Of a DNA stretch of 45,978 nt, positions 16,652 to 24,489 are shown in pieces. Position numbers and translations under genes: made by a program. The first letter of the stretch is position 1. Every line of letters starts with the position of its first letter. The notes under the pieces were generated by a model, which saw nothing but the letters and a program-made list of their open reading frames with translations, made no database searches and was not told the DNA's origin. The DNA lies in assembly GCA_947176535.1 (NCBI GenBank), contig CAMWQU010000018.1:1-45978 (forward strand). The letters are read 5' to 3'. This DNA is from an uncultured Prevotellaceae bacterium. GTDB taxonomy: Bacteria > Bacteroidota > Bacteroidia > Bacteroidales > Bacteroidaceae.

Positions 16652-17863
16652 ATGTCGAGGATTAGAGTACAGAATTTCGGGCCTATAAAGGAAAATGCTC
16701 AATGGATAGAAGTGGGCAAGGTGACTCTCTTTATCGGCAACCAAGGTTCCGGTAAGAGTACGATTGCCAAACTTATATCGACATTCGCCTGGATGGAAAA
16801 GTCTCTTGTCAGAGGTGACCATGATACAAAATTTTTCGAACGAAAGTCTAAGTTCAAGAATACTTTCCTGACGTATCATCGTATTCAGAATTACATAAAT
16901 GCGGAGACCGATATCGAATATGTCGGGACTTCGTATACATTCCGTTTCCGGAATAATGCGTTGTGTGTGGAACAGACGCAGTTGTCTCCTGCCACGGAGT
17001 TGCCCCAAATCATGTATGTCCCCGCAGAACGCAACTTCCTGACCTACATTGAGTCGTTCAAAGAACTGAAAGTCGCGTCTCCGTCTTTACGGGAATTTAA
17101 GGATGAGTATAAGAATGCGCAGAAGAATATTCGCGGTTCTTATGAATTGCCTATTGATGGTGCCGGATTAGAGTACGACCGTCAGAATGACATCCTTCAT
17201 GTTCGCGGCAGGGATTATAAGTTGCGAATCAGCGAAGCGTCCAGCGGCTATCAGTCTTTGGTTCCCTTGTATATCGTATCTATGAATTTGGCTAAGTCCA
17301 TCCTGCATAGAGCCGACAATGCGGATATGACTGAAGAGGAGCGAGTGCGTTACAAAAGACTTATTGCCGAGATATACGATAACAAAAGGTTGTCGGAGGA
17401 GCAACGCCGGACGGCCATCAATGCCTTGTCTGACCGATTCACGAAGACTCATTTTATCAATATCGTGGAAGAACCCGAGCAGAATCTGTTCCCGACCTCT
17501 CAGTGGGAGATGCTTGGCAGTTTGCTTGATATAAACAATATGAGTAGTGGAAATCAACTGATTATGACTACGCATAGCCCTTATATCATAAACTATCTGA
17601 CGGTATTTGTGAAAGCGTATAATCTTTGTCGGGGTGGCGTGCCTGAGGACGTTAAACAACAGATAAACAGTATCGTACCTCTCCGCTCTGTCGTAGACCC
17701 GGAGACGCTATATGTTTACGAGTTGGACGAGGTGAACGGCACATACTCCCGCCTTGAAACCTACAAGGGAATGCCATCCGACGAGAATTATCTAAATAAT
17801 AGTCTGGCAGACAGCAACGATAAGTTTGCCAAACTCTTGGATTTGGAAGACTTATGCCGGTAG
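16652..17863 (+). CDS. AAA/ABC-type ATPase of a two-gene putative defence module
   Basis: 403-aa ATPase of the SMC/OLD-like group. Walker A is GNQGSGKST (residues 29-37), a signature-like SSGYQS motif lies at 197-202, Walker B is IVEEPEQN with E273/E274 near residue 272, and the switch histidine is H308 in TTHSP. The N-terminus (RIRVQNFGPIK) is the usual first strand of RecF/OLD-like ATPases. There is no C-terminal TOPRIM nuclease domain, so it is not a complete OLD or GajA. I chose ATG 16652 over the upstream TTG, which falls in the -7 box. The next gene, a PD-(D/E)XK nuclease-like protein, overlaps it by 10 nt. Such ATPase/nuclease pairs are common in anti-phage defence. The role here is inferred. 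Confidence 0.85.
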   Translation: MSRIRVQNFGPIKENAQWIEVGKVTLFIGNQGSGKSTIAKLISTFAWMEKSLVRGDHDTKFFERKSKFKNTFLTYHRIQNYINAETDIEYVGTSYTFRFRNNALCVEQTQLSPATELPQIMYVPAERNFLTYIESFKELKVASPSLREFKDEYKNAQKNIRGSYELPIDGAGLEYDRQNDILHVRGRDYKLRISEASSGYQSLVPLYIVSMNLAKSILHRADNADMTEEERVRYKRLIAEIYDNKRLSEEQRRTAINALSDRFTKTHFINIVEEPEQNLFPTSQWEMLGSLLDINNMSSGNQLIMTTHSPYIINYLTVFVKAYNLCRGGVPEDVKQQINSIVPLRSVVDPETLYVYELDEVNGTYSRLETYKGMPSDENYLNNSLADSNDKFAKLLDLEDLCR

Positions 17864-18360
17864 ATTTTTTTGACAATCCCCATAAAGAGACTACCCGGAA
17901 ACCTCGGTTCGGGCTATGCGATGATGTCGCGCCGGTGGATTGTCCGCACACGCCGGCTTATATAGAAGAGGCTGACGAGGACAAATGGACGGCAGTCGTT
18001 GCGAATGCGAATCTGAAGACAGTTACGTTTTATCCCATAGATAATTGCATCGAAGTGCTGCGGCCGGATGGCCAGATGGATAACCGCTGCGACGGGTTGT
18101 TGGAATATGATAAACACCTTATATTCGTAGAGCTGAAAGATAGGGACTGCCAAGGTTGGGTGGGCGATGGGCTCAATCAGCTTAAAATTACGATACGCAA
18201 CTTCAAGGCGTATCACGCTGCCGGCAGTTACGATTCCATAAAAGCTCAATTATGCAATAAACAACGTCCGCGTGCTGTTGTATCATGCAAAGTGGACATC
18301 GAAAAATTCAAGGACGAAACCGGGCATAAAGTTTCTGTGGACAGAAACATAACGATTTAG
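17854..18360 (+). CDS. PD-(D/E)XK nuclease-like protein, partner of the ATPase
   Basis: 168-aa protein that starts inside the last codons of the ATPase (10-nt overlap), indicating coupled translation. The stretch CDGLLEYDKHLIFVELKDRD carries the PD-(D/E)XK pattern: D80, then a hydrophobic strand with E93 and K95. The surrounding alternation (turn-strand-turn-strand, then helix GWVGDGLNQLKITI) fits that fold. It is not an HNH protein, so the pair does not match Septu. I know no named family for it; it would be the effector that the ATPase licenses. Catalytic residues are read by eye only. Confidence 0.65.
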   Translation: MPVDFFDNPHKETTRKPRFGLCDDVAPVDCPHTPAYIEEADEDKWTAVVANANLKTVTFYPIDNCIEVLRPDGQMDNRCDGLLEYDKHLIFVELKDRDCQGWVGDGLNQLKITIRNFKAYHAAGSYDSIKAQLCNKQRPRAVVSCKVDIEKFKDETGHKVSVDRNITI

Positions 18361-18374
18361 TCCAATCAAAGCCT

Positions 18375-18401
18375 AAAGATGGCGGCGGAATAAGCATCTT
18401 T
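18375..18401 (+). terminator. Weak hairpin after the nuclease gene
   Basis: A 7-bp perfect stem (aaagatg / catcttt) with a 13-nt loop, 15 bp after the stop codon. A possible terminator separating the islet from rpoD, but short and without a clean T-run. Confidence 0.3.
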
Positions 18402-18436
18402 GCGCAGAGCCTCGGAATATAAATATTGTTAATCTC

Positions 18437-18467
18437 TTGAAATTTTGCTTTTTTTTTGCTATATTTG
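18437..18467 (+). promoter_or_regulatory. Promoter of the rpoD operon
   Basis: TTG at 18437-18439, a 20-bp T-rich spacer and TATATTTG at 18460-18467 give a full match to the Bacteroidetes promoter. It ends 25 bp before the rpoD ATG. Because this promoter class is recognised by the Bacteroidetes primary sigma factor, autoregulation of rpoD is likely. Confidence 0.8.
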
Positions 18468-18492
18468 CGCCGTTTATTATGTACGTACCGCA

Positions 18493-19353
18493 ATGAAGCA
18501 GTTAAAAATCACCAAAAGTATCACGAACCGAGAGAGTGCATCACTCGATAAGTATCTTCAGGAGATAGGCCGTGAAGACCTCATCGTCGTGGAGGAAGAA
18601 GTGGAGCTGGCGCAGCGTATTCGCAAAGGCGACCGTGCGGCGTTGGAGAAACTGACCAAGGCCAACTTACGCTTCGTCGTTTCTGTAGCCAAGCAGTACC
18701 AGAATCAGGGGCTTTCGTTGCCCGACCTCATCAATGAGGGCAATTTGGGATTGATAAAGGCCGCCGAGAAGTTCGACGAGACGCGCGGTTTCAAATTCAT
18801 TTCGTATGCTGTTTGGTGGATTCGTCAGTCCATCCTGCAGGCATTGGCCGAGCAGAGCCGCATTGTGCGTCTGCCGTTGAATCAGGTTGGCTCGTTGAAT
18901 AAGATTAGTAAGGCATTCAGCAAGTTTGAGCAGGAGAACGAGCGCCGGCCGAGTCCCGACGAACTGGCCGACGAACTGGATTTGCCCGTAGACAAAATCA
19001 GCGATACGCTGAAGGTGAGCGGACGCCACATTTCCGTGGATGCGCCTTTCGTGGAGGGTGAGGATAACTCGCTGCTCGACGTTCTGGTGAACGACGATTC
19101 TCCCATGGCCGACCGCACGTTGGTGAACGAATCGCTGTCGCGCGAGATAGACCGCGCACTGGACACGCTGACGGAGCGTGAGAAGGCCATCATACAGATG
19201 TTCTTCGGCATCGGCCGTCAGGAGATGACGCTGGAGGAAATCGGTGATGAGTTCAATCTGACCCGTGAGCGTGTCCGTCAGATTAAGGAAAAGGCCATCC
19301 GCCGTCTGCGTCAGAACTCGAAGAATAAACTGCTGAAATCATATCTGGGATGA
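18493..19353 (+). CDS. rpoD: RNA polymerase primary sigma factor RpoD
   Basis: 286-aa sigma-70 of group 1. It lacks region 1.1, as usual in Bacteroidetes. Region 1.2 covers about residues 15-50 ([15 protein letters not shown]). Region 2 (about 57-115) has [16 protein letters not shown], the core-binding [18 protein letters not shown] and the -10 binding [13 protein letters not shown]. Region 3 follows, and region 4 ends with the [24 protein letters not shown]. It directs transcription from TTG-N20-TAnnTTTG promoters such as those in this window. The start ATG 18493 is chosen because it follows a complete promoter. The next gene overlaps its stop codon as ATGA, so rpoD is translated together with a small secreted protein and, apparently, three peptide-handling genes. 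Confidence 0.97.
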   Translation: MKQLKITKSITNRESASLDKYLQEIGREDLIVVEEEVELAQRIRKGDRAALEKLTKANLRFVVSVAKQYQNQGLSLPDLINEGNLGLIKAAEKFDETRGFKFISYAVWWIRQSILQALAEQSRIVRLPLNQVGSLNKISKAFSKFEQENERRPSPDELADELDLPVDKISDTLKVSGRHISVDAPFVEGEDNSLLDVLVNDDSPMADRTLVNESLSREIDRALDTLTEREKAIIQMFFGIGRQEMTLEEIGDEFNLTRERVRQIKEKAIRRLRQNSKNKLLKSYLG

Positions 19354-19844
19354 AGATGCGCAGAGGTGTCGTCCTGTTGCTCGTGTCGGCGTTTTCGTTG
19401 GTTGCGCTTGCCGCCACGGTGGCCCCCCGCCGGCAGCAGGTCTATATGTTCGGTTGCGCCCTGTCGTTCAACGACTCCGTGATCATCATGACAGACCTCC
19501 AGCCCGTGGAGGCATACATGATGCCCAACGGTTTTTTGGCCGACCGTTCGCTTTACTCGCTGCAACTCAACAACTATGTGGTGGGGCAGTTGCAGCGTGA
19601 GAACATGACCTGCGCGGTTTTCTTCGACAAAAAGAAAACGCGGCTCGAAAAGAAATACCAAAAGATACGCAAGAAGTACAGAACCGGCTCGGACTTTGTG
19701 CTTCAGTCGTTGGGTGTGGATGCGTTCCGGTTCCAGACGGAAGAGTGGGTAGACCCCATTGTGGAGGAAACAGCCCCCGTGTCCGGAAATGAGGATGGGA
19801 AAGGAGTTGCTCAGCCGTCCGCAACAGAAAAGAAAAAGGAGTAG
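19350..19844 (+). CDS. Small secreted protein of unknown function, rpoD operon
   Basis: 164-aa protein with a signal peptide ([28 protein letters not shown], cleavage near residue 24). The mature part has alternating hydrophobic strands with [24 protein letters not shown] and [15 protein letters not shown], then a Lys/Arg-rich segment ([17 protein letters not shown]), and a low-complexity acidic/basic tail. No family recognised. It overlaps the rpoD stop by 4 nt (ATGA) and ends 2 bp before the kinase-like gene, so it is translated as part of that operon. The role may be in the periplasm or at the envelope. Confidence 0.8.
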   Translation: MKMRRGVVLLLVSAFSLVALAATVAPRRQQVYMFGCALSFNDSVIIMTDLQPVEAYMMPNGFLADRSLYSLQLNNYVVGQLQRENMTCAVFFDKKKTRLEKKYQKIRKKYRTGSDFVLQSLGVDAFRFQTEEWVDPIVEETAPVSGNEDGKGVAQPSATEKKKE

Positions 19845-19846
19845 GA

Positions 19847-20740
19847 ATGAGAGTGACGTCCTATCGTGTCGGCGGACATCTATTGCAGGTGCGCTACCTG
19901 TCGGAAGAGCAACCCGATGAGGTGTTGCTCCCGTCGTTTGAGCCGTTTCGGCTTCAGGAATCGGAAGAAGAGGAGGTGCCGTTGCTGACACTGACCGTGG
20001 ACAACGGGTACCGGTGTGAGGAGGAGAAAGACGAAATCGGACAGTTCGACGAGACCGGAAACAACTACGGCGTCTACCAGTTGCCCGATGAGGGCTATTT
20101 CATAGAAATCAGTAATCCTGAGCGGACGCTTTGCGGTGTGCTTCGTGCCGACCGTACTTTTTCACACTGCACGGCGGCCCTTGTGGCGGACGCCTTGCGC
20201 GATCGGGCTTTTGCGCTGAACAATGCGCTGATGATGGCCTATGCCTTTGCTGCCGCCGACAAAGATACGGTGCTCCTGCATGCCAGTGTCATCCGGAAGG
20301 ACGGCCGCGGCTATCTCATGACAGCACCGAGCGGCACGGGCAAGAGCACACATACGTTCCTCTGGTACAAGAATATTCCGGGCTGCGACCTGATGAACGA
20401 CGACAATCCCGTGGTGCGCATCGTGGATGGACAGCCTGTCATCTATGGTACGCCGTGGAGCGGAAAGACCCCCTGTTACCGAAACATCGAAGCACCCGTG
20501 GGGGCACTGGTGCGCATACAGCAGCGGCCGAAAAATGAAATCCGGCGAATGGCACCCGTAGAGGCGTTGGTGGAATTGTTGCCGGCTTCCAGTAACATGA
20601 AGTGGGACAAGCGCATCTATCTGCACGTGTGCGACACGCTGGCGGCCATCATTTCCCGGGTGCCGGTCTACGAACTCGGTTGCCTGCCCGATGCCGATGC
20701 CGCATGGCTATGCTACAATACGGTGAAGGACGGAAAATAG
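19847..20740 (+). CDS. HprK-like P-loop kinase
   Basis: 297-aa protein whose C-terminal half has the HPr-kinase-like fold: P-loop APSGTGKST (residues 160-168), MNDD at 183-186 (a D pair used for metal and substrate) and GTPWSGKT. The N-terminal half is unrelated to the HprK N-domain. This type of protein (a GTPWSGK-bearing HprK relative) is found in lasso-peptide and other RiPP-type gene sets where it acts on the precursor peptide. Here it stands next to an S26-type peptidase and a PqqD-like RRE protein. The 2-bp and 2-bp gaps around it and no promoter suggest one operon with rpoD. It is not a true HPr kinase: no HPr or PTS gene lies nearby. The substrate is unknown. Confidence 0.8.
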   Translation: MRVTSYRVGGHLLQVRYLSEEQPDEVLLPSFEPFRLQESEEEEVPLLTLTVDNGYRCEEEKDEIGQFDETGNNYGVYQLPDEGYFIEISNPERTLCGVLRADRTFSHCTAALVADALRDRAFALNNALMMAYAFAAADKDTVLLHASVIRKDGRGYLMTAPSGTGKSTHTFLWYKNIPGCDLMNDDNPVVRIVDGQPVIYGTPWSGKTPCYRNIEAPVGALVRIQQRPKNEIRRMAPVEALVELLPASSNMKWDKRIYLHVCDTLAAIISRVPVYELGCLPDADAAWLCYNTVKDGK

Positions 20741-20742
20741 AA

Positions 20743-21291
20743 ATGCGGAACCTCAGGATGGGAATTAAAGACTTTGCATTTAACGTTTTACATTTCTTTT
20801 TTACTCCCGTGCGCCGGATATATCGGAGGCGCAACGGACGGAATACCGGCGGGCCGCACAAGGAGATTCCCAATCACATCCTGCTGGGGATGGTACGCGA
20901 CATGATTCGCGAGGGGCATACGGCTACGATTCCGGTGAAAGGCTATTCGATGCGGCCCTTTCTGGAACATCTGCGCGACCGGGTTGTTCTGGATGCTCCG
21001 CACGTTCTGGAGGTGGGTGATGCCGTGTTGGCGGAGATTGCCCCCGGGCATTATGTCCTGCATCGCATTATCCGCATCGAAGGGGACAGACTGACCCTGA
21101 TGGGGGACGGCAATGTGAAAGGGACAGAACGTTGTCGCAGGCAGGATGTGGCCGGCGTGGTGACCCACTATCTGCGTCCCACCCGTACGCTGTCGGCCTC
21201 CGATGCCGGTCTGAAGCGGTGCATCCGCTTGTGGCGGAGCCTGTTGCCGGTACGCCGCTATCTGCTTTTTGCCTACCGGGCGATGGTGTGA
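20743..21291 (+). CDS. S24/S26 family signal-peptidase-like protein
   Basis: 182-aa protein; I take ATG 20743, 2 bp after the kinase stop (ATG 20758, MGIKDFAFN, is an alternative). The motif GYSMRPF places the nucleophile at S69; YVLHRII gives H107 and LMGDGN gives D122. A Ser-His-Asp set, in place of Ser-Lys, is the S26B (SipW/ER/archaeal) form of signal peptidase. There is no strong transmembrane helix at the very N-terminus, only a short hydrophobic segment (FAFNVLHFFF) that could associate it with the membrane. In RiPP-type sets a leader peptidase accompanies the RRE protein, and this placement matches that. Substrate not known. Confidence 0.8.
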   Translation: MRNLRMGIKDFAFNVLHFFFTPVRRIYRRRNGRNTGGPHKEIPNHILLGMVRDMIREGHTATIPVKGYSMRPFLEHLRDRVVLDAPHVLEVGDAVLAEIAPGHYVLHRIIRIEGDRLTLMGDGNVKGTERCRRQDVAGVVTHYLRPTRTLSASDAGLKRCIRLWRSLLPVRRYLLFAYRAMV

Positions 21292-21318
21292 ATATGAACG
21301 AATTAGAGACTACGAGAT

Positions 21319-21585
21319 ATGAAAATCAAGGAAGGATTTGAACTGCGTGAGGTTTGCGGGGAGCATGTCATTGTGGCCATAGGGCGCAAGAACATCGACT
21401 TCTGTAAGGTAATCAACTTTAACGAAAGCGCCACGCTGGTGTGGAAAGCGTTCGTAGACAAGGAATTTGAGACGGAAGACGTCGTGAAAGTTCTCCTTGA
21501 CAACTACGAGGTGGACGAGCAGACGGCCCGGCAGGATGTCGATACCTTGTTGGCTACGTGGAAAGAAATCGGGTTGGTGGAGTAG
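21319..21585 (+). CDS. PqqD-like protein (RiPP recognition element)
   Basis: 88-aa small winged-helix-like protein of the PqqD family. The pattern V(I/V)x...GRKNIDFCKVINFNESATLVWKAF (the fold start with the NxSAxxxW signature) followed by a repeated helical part (LLDNYEVDEQTARQDVDTLLATWKEIGLV) is typical. PqqD-like domains bind leader peptides and bring them to modifying enzymes. It closes the rpoD-kinase-peptidase operon after a 27-bp gap. No radical SAM, cyclase or ATP-grasp partner lies next to it; the only peptides with a YxxP pattern in the window are those at 1142-1318 and 13914-14093. Confidence 0.85.
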   Translation: MKIKEGFELREVCGEHVIVAIGRKNIDFCKVINFNESATLVWKAFVDKEFETEDVVKVLLDNYEVDEQTARQDVDTLLATWKEIGLVE

Positions 21586-21620
21586 TGTTCCCGGCCAAAC
21601 GTACCGGAGTTCTTGTGCCG

Positions 21621-22862
21621 TCAGTTCTTCAACTTTCGGTAACCTACTAATTTATCGTAACGGCCGCCTTGCGGACGGTGGTAGACGAGGATGATGTATT
21701 CGTTCTCCGTCTCGTAGAAATTTCCGTCGGGCGATTCGCCGTTTTTCTGTAAGTACATGTAGTTGTAGTAGCCTTGTTTCAGGTAGATGGCTGCTTCGTA
21801 TTGGTGGGCTTCCTCGTTCCACGTCATGCGGCAGGCCGGGTCGAAAGGCCCGTTGCTCCACCAGCCGTGGACGTAAATGTCGCCCCCGGTGTACGGTTTC
21901 TGACATTGTAGGGCGAAATGCACCCAAAGGTATTCACTGGTCGTGGCGTCATCACCGTAGTCGTCATCGTTGCGCATGACGAATGCGCCGTCCTGATCCT
22001 CGGTGTAGACGTAGTTCCGTGCCGGTTGGTCGGCAAAAAGGGTGGCATGGTAATACGGCGCATACCAACGCATATTGTCGATGTTCAGTCCCGGCTTCTG
22101 CACGTCAAGAATCTCGAACTTATGAAATTCGTTGCCGGCGGGAAAGATGAGTTCGCGCTGATAGCTGAACTCTACGCCCGTAGACTTCTGTATGTTGGGA
22201 CGCAGACCGGTGACTTTGTTGTCCTGCCTGCGGTTCTGCATCACCACGGTATGCAGTTCGCGTGAAGGGTCGGTGACTTTGTTTGTCCCGTAGGCTACGC
22301 TGAAACTGACTTGCTGGTGGCTTTGGTTAAAGTCGATGTCGGTGTTTCCGCTCACCGTGGCCCCGATGCTCATAGTTGGGGTAACGACGCAAAATTCGGC
22401 CTGCAGGAGCGGTGTGTCGCGGTCGTCATCCTCGTAGATGCTGACACGATAGTTGCCGGAAAGCAGCAATCGCGTGTCCGGATTCGGCAGTGTCAGGCGA
22501 TAGTGTGTGTAGAGTTGCGACGTGTTGAATGAGTTCTCGTAGTCTTCGATGGGGCGGTCGTTGAAGCCCGACAGATAGTCGCTTTCAAATAGTTCCTCCG
22601 TCGCTGTCCAGTCGGCATTGCAGTGCTGGATGTGATAGGTGAGGCGATGATAATCGTGGCTCATCTCGTCAAACTCGATGGAGATGTGTTGTTTGCCCAG
22701 TGTCATAACGGGCGGAGCCAACGGGTCGCCGTCCACCGAAAGTTGCAGGGAACGTATGTTGTCCGCCTTCACGATGGAAGACTGGGCTTGCAGTCGCAAA
22801 CAGTGAGGCGTGCTCGACAGCACGACAAATGCGAGGATGAGGAAACGTATGCTTGTGTTCAT
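21621..22862 (-). CDS. DUF5103 / type IX secretion plug protein homologue
   Basis: 413-aa secreted protein of the DUF5103 family (PF17116, type 9 secretion system plug protein first domain). I start at ATG 22862 (MNTSIRFLILAFVVLSS, a signal peptide), inside a longer GTG frame. It has a beta-sandwich-rich body, with ISIEFDEMSHDYHRLTYHIQHCNADW near residue 60-90, YHATLFADQPARNYVYT and WGHF-type strands such as YNYMYLQKNG near the end. In Flavobacterium the plug protein closes the SprA translocon when no cargo-bearing PorV is attached. It lies 14 bp after a DUF1460 amidase on the same strand, in the ompA-mtgA-amidase-plug run. Present also in bacteria without T9SS, so the T9SS role is supported but not proven. 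Confidence 0.85.
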   Translation of the reverse strand: MNTSIRFLILAFVVLSSTPHCLRLQAQSSIVKADNIRSLQLSVDGDPLAPPVMTLGKQHISIEFDEMSHDYHRLTYHIQHCNADWTATEELFESDYLSGFNDRPIEDYENSFNTSQLYTHYRLTLPNPDTRLLLSGNYRVSIYEDDDRDTPLLQAEFCVVTPTMSIGATVSGNTDIDFNQSHQQVSFSVAYGTNKVTDPSRELHTVVMQNRRQDNKVTGLRPNIQKSTGVEFSYQRELIFPAGNEFHKFEILDVQKPGLNIDNMRWYAPYYHATLFADQPARNYVYTEDQDGAFVMRNDDDYGDDATTSEYLWVHFALQCQKPYTGGDIYVHGWWSNGPFDPACRMTWNEEAHQYEAAIYLKQGYYNYMYLQKNGESPDGNFYETENEYIILVYHRPQGGRYDKLVGYRKLKN

Positions 22863-22876
22863 GGCGGATGGAAATC

Positions 22877-23716
22877 TCACTCCTTAACCTCGATTACGCG
22901 GACGCCGAGTTGCGAGGGATGTTTCCTCATGTACTGGTAGAGCGTCATGGGCTCCAGTACCACCTTCTTGTGTATCTGACTGGCGTTGAGCAGATGCAGG
23001 CGATTGTCTTTACCCCATAGAGCGAAGCCGATGTGCGAGGTGTCAAGTCCGTCCTTGCGGGTGACGATGGCCAAAATGTCACCGTCTTGTATAACCCCGA
23101 GGTCACTTGACGGGCTCTTGTCGAGCTGGGCAAGGGGGACGTAACGCACCTGCCGCCCTTCGTATTCCTTTTCGTACTTCCGTATCTCGGCCTGTGCAAG
23201 GCTGTCGCCACGGAGCATCGGGTAGAGGTGGGGATAGCGGCTCATGTAGTGGATATCAATCACCTGTGTCCGGCTGATGGCGGCGGGCAATTTCCTTTCA
23301 CTGACGATTCCCTGTCGCTCGTTGCTTGCAATCCATTGCGTGAAGTAATGGTTGCGCGAGGGATAGCCGTTGAGTTTTCCGTCGCGGTAGCGGATGCGTG
23401 TCAGGTTGCGGCGGTAGTCCTCAAAACTCAGGCTGCCCTGCCGGTGAGTGAGGGCCAGTGCGATGGCCGTCTCCACGAATGTCGTGCAATCAAGCTGACG
23501 GAGGTTTACCACCAGTTGTTCCTTCTTGTTCACTTCCAGGGTTTGCCCTACATACGGCGTTCCGATGAGTTGTCGGGCATACCATAGATGGAGTGGGGCA
23601 GTGGCCTCGGTGCGGCCTCGCTTCAGCAGATTAACCACTCTCGCGCTGTCCGACTGTGCGGAAGTGTGACTGAACGCTACGATGGAAAGAAACAGGGTGA
23701 GGATGATGTTTTTCAC
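22877..23716 (-). CDS. DUF1460 N-acetylmuramoyl-L-alanine amidase-like protein
   Basis: 279-aa protein. I take GTG 23716 as the start (VKNIILTLFLSIVAFSHTSAQ, a signal peptide, 10 bp after the mtgA stop) rather than the longer frame reaching back into mtgA. The mature domain has the DUF1460 (PF07313) pattern: GTPYVGQTLE, LDCTTFVETAIALAL (catalytic Cys), DTSHIGFAL (His) and a C-terminal ASQIHKKVV. Members of this family act as amidases on muropeptides in the periplasm. It follows MtgA and precedes the plug protein, so all three envelope genes may share control. Confidence 0.85.
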   Translation of the reverse strand: MKNIILTLFLSIVAFSHTSAQSDSARVVNLLKRGRTEATAPLHLWYARQLIGTPYVGQTLEVNKKEQLVVNLRQLDCTTFVETAIALALTHRQGSLSFEDYRRNLTRIRYRDGKLNGYPSRNHYFTQWIASNERQGIVSERKLPAAISRTQVIDIHYMSRYPHLYPMLRGDSLAQAEIRKYEKEYEGRQVRYVPLAQLDKSPSSDLGVIQDGDILAIVTRKDGLDTSHIGFALWGKDNRLHLLNASQIHKKVVLEPMTLYQYMRKHPSQLGVRVIEVKE

Positions 23717-23726
23717 GGTTCCTGAG

Positions 23727-24425
23727 TTATTGGGTACTGAACGACGAATGTTTTTCGATGTAACGCATCTGTCCCATAATCCATGTTTGCCGACGTAGCA
23801 TGTAGGGAGAGGGACGTTTGCTGCTGAATCGCAACGGGTTGGGGAGTGTGGCGGCAATCAAGGCGCAGTTGGCCCGTGTCAGGTTCTTGGCGGGATAGCC
23901 GAAGTGCAACTGAGCCACTGCCTCGGCCCCATAGATGCCGTCGCCCGTTTCAATGGAATTGAGATACACTTCCATGATGCGCTTTTTGCTCCAACAGATT
24001 TCGATGAGGCCCGTGAAATACGCTTCCAGTCCTTTCCGGAACCATCCGCCGCCGGGCCACAAGAATACGTTTTTGGCCGTCTGCTGGCTGATGGTGGAGG
24101 CACCGCGTTTGCGTTTGCCCTCCCGGCGTTCCTTGAGGGCGTTTCTGATTTGCCCGAAGTCGAAGCCGTGGTGTTCCATGAAGCGTTGGTCTTCGCTGGC
24201 CATGACGGCTGTGGGAAGCGCGGCAGACATCTCCTCAATGGGAACCCAATGGTGGCGCAACCGTATCTTTTCGCCGTGAAAGACTTGCTGCGTGCAGCGT
24301 ATCAGCATGAGCGGTGTGACGTAGACGGGGCACCACTTATAGATGAGAACAAAGAGAATTGTGCTCCCGAAAAAGAAGAGCACAATTCTCGTAATGAATG
24401 TCCGGATTTTACGGATAAGTGTCAA
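23727..24425 (-). CDS. mtgA: Monofunctional peptidoglycan transglycosylase MtgA
   Basis: 232-aa GT51 enzyme. An N-terminal membrane helix (FITRIVLFFFGSTILFVLIYKW, residues about 10-31) precedes the glycosyltransferase motifs: MASEDQRFMEHHGFD, KRGASTISQQTAKN, RIMEVYLNSIETGDGIYGAE. It makes glycan strands from lipid II in the inner membrane. Length fits MtgA, and there is no penicillin-binding domain. The start is uncertain: TTG 24425 gives the expected N-terminus and no ATG lies upstream before the family's membrane segment. A 13-bp inverted repeat lies inside its first coding segment at 24354-24390. Confidence 0.92.
   Translation of the reverse strand: MTLIRKIRTFITRIVLFFFGSTILFVLIYKWCPVYVTPLMLIRCTQQVFHGEKIRLRHHWVPIEEMSAALPTAVMASEDQRFMEHHGFDFGQIRNALKERREGKRKRGASTISQQTAKNVFLWPGGGWFRKGLEAYFTGLIEICWSKKRIMEVYLNSIETGDGIYGAEAVAQLHFGYPAKNLTRANCALIAATLPNPLRFSSKRPSPYMLRRQTWIMGQMRYIEKHSSFSTQ
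24354..24390. repeat. 13-bp inverted repeat inside the 5' end of mtgA
   Basis: gagaattgtgctc (24354-24366) and gagcacaattctc (24378-24390) form a perfect 13-bp stem with an 11-nt loop inside codons of the mtgA membrane helix. It could pair in the mRNA near the start and affect translation, but coding constraint alone could allow it. Confidence 0.45.
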
Positions 24426-24454
24426 TTTTGTACTGTTTTTTATTCCACAAACAG

Positions 24455-24474
24455 CCTTTCGGCCTTGCGAAAGG
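24455..24474 (-). terminator. Short hairpin between the OmpA-like gene and mtgA
   Basis: On the minus strand, cctttcg and cgaaagg pair (7 bp, 6-nt loop) 15 bp after the OmpA-like stop codon. It may be a partial terminator that lowers expression of the genes after the lipoprotein. Weak: short stem and no immediate T-run. Confidence 0.35.
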
Positions 24475-24489
24475 ATTATTCTCTCCGAC

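Noticed and set aside
16652..18360. Gabija, Septu or complete OLD system
   Set aside because: The ATPase has no TOPRIM domain and the partner has neither helicase nor HNH motifs.
19847..20740. Genuine HPr kinase/phosphorylase
   Set aside because: Only the P-loop half resembles HprK; the N-terminal domain differs and no HPr or PTS gene is near.
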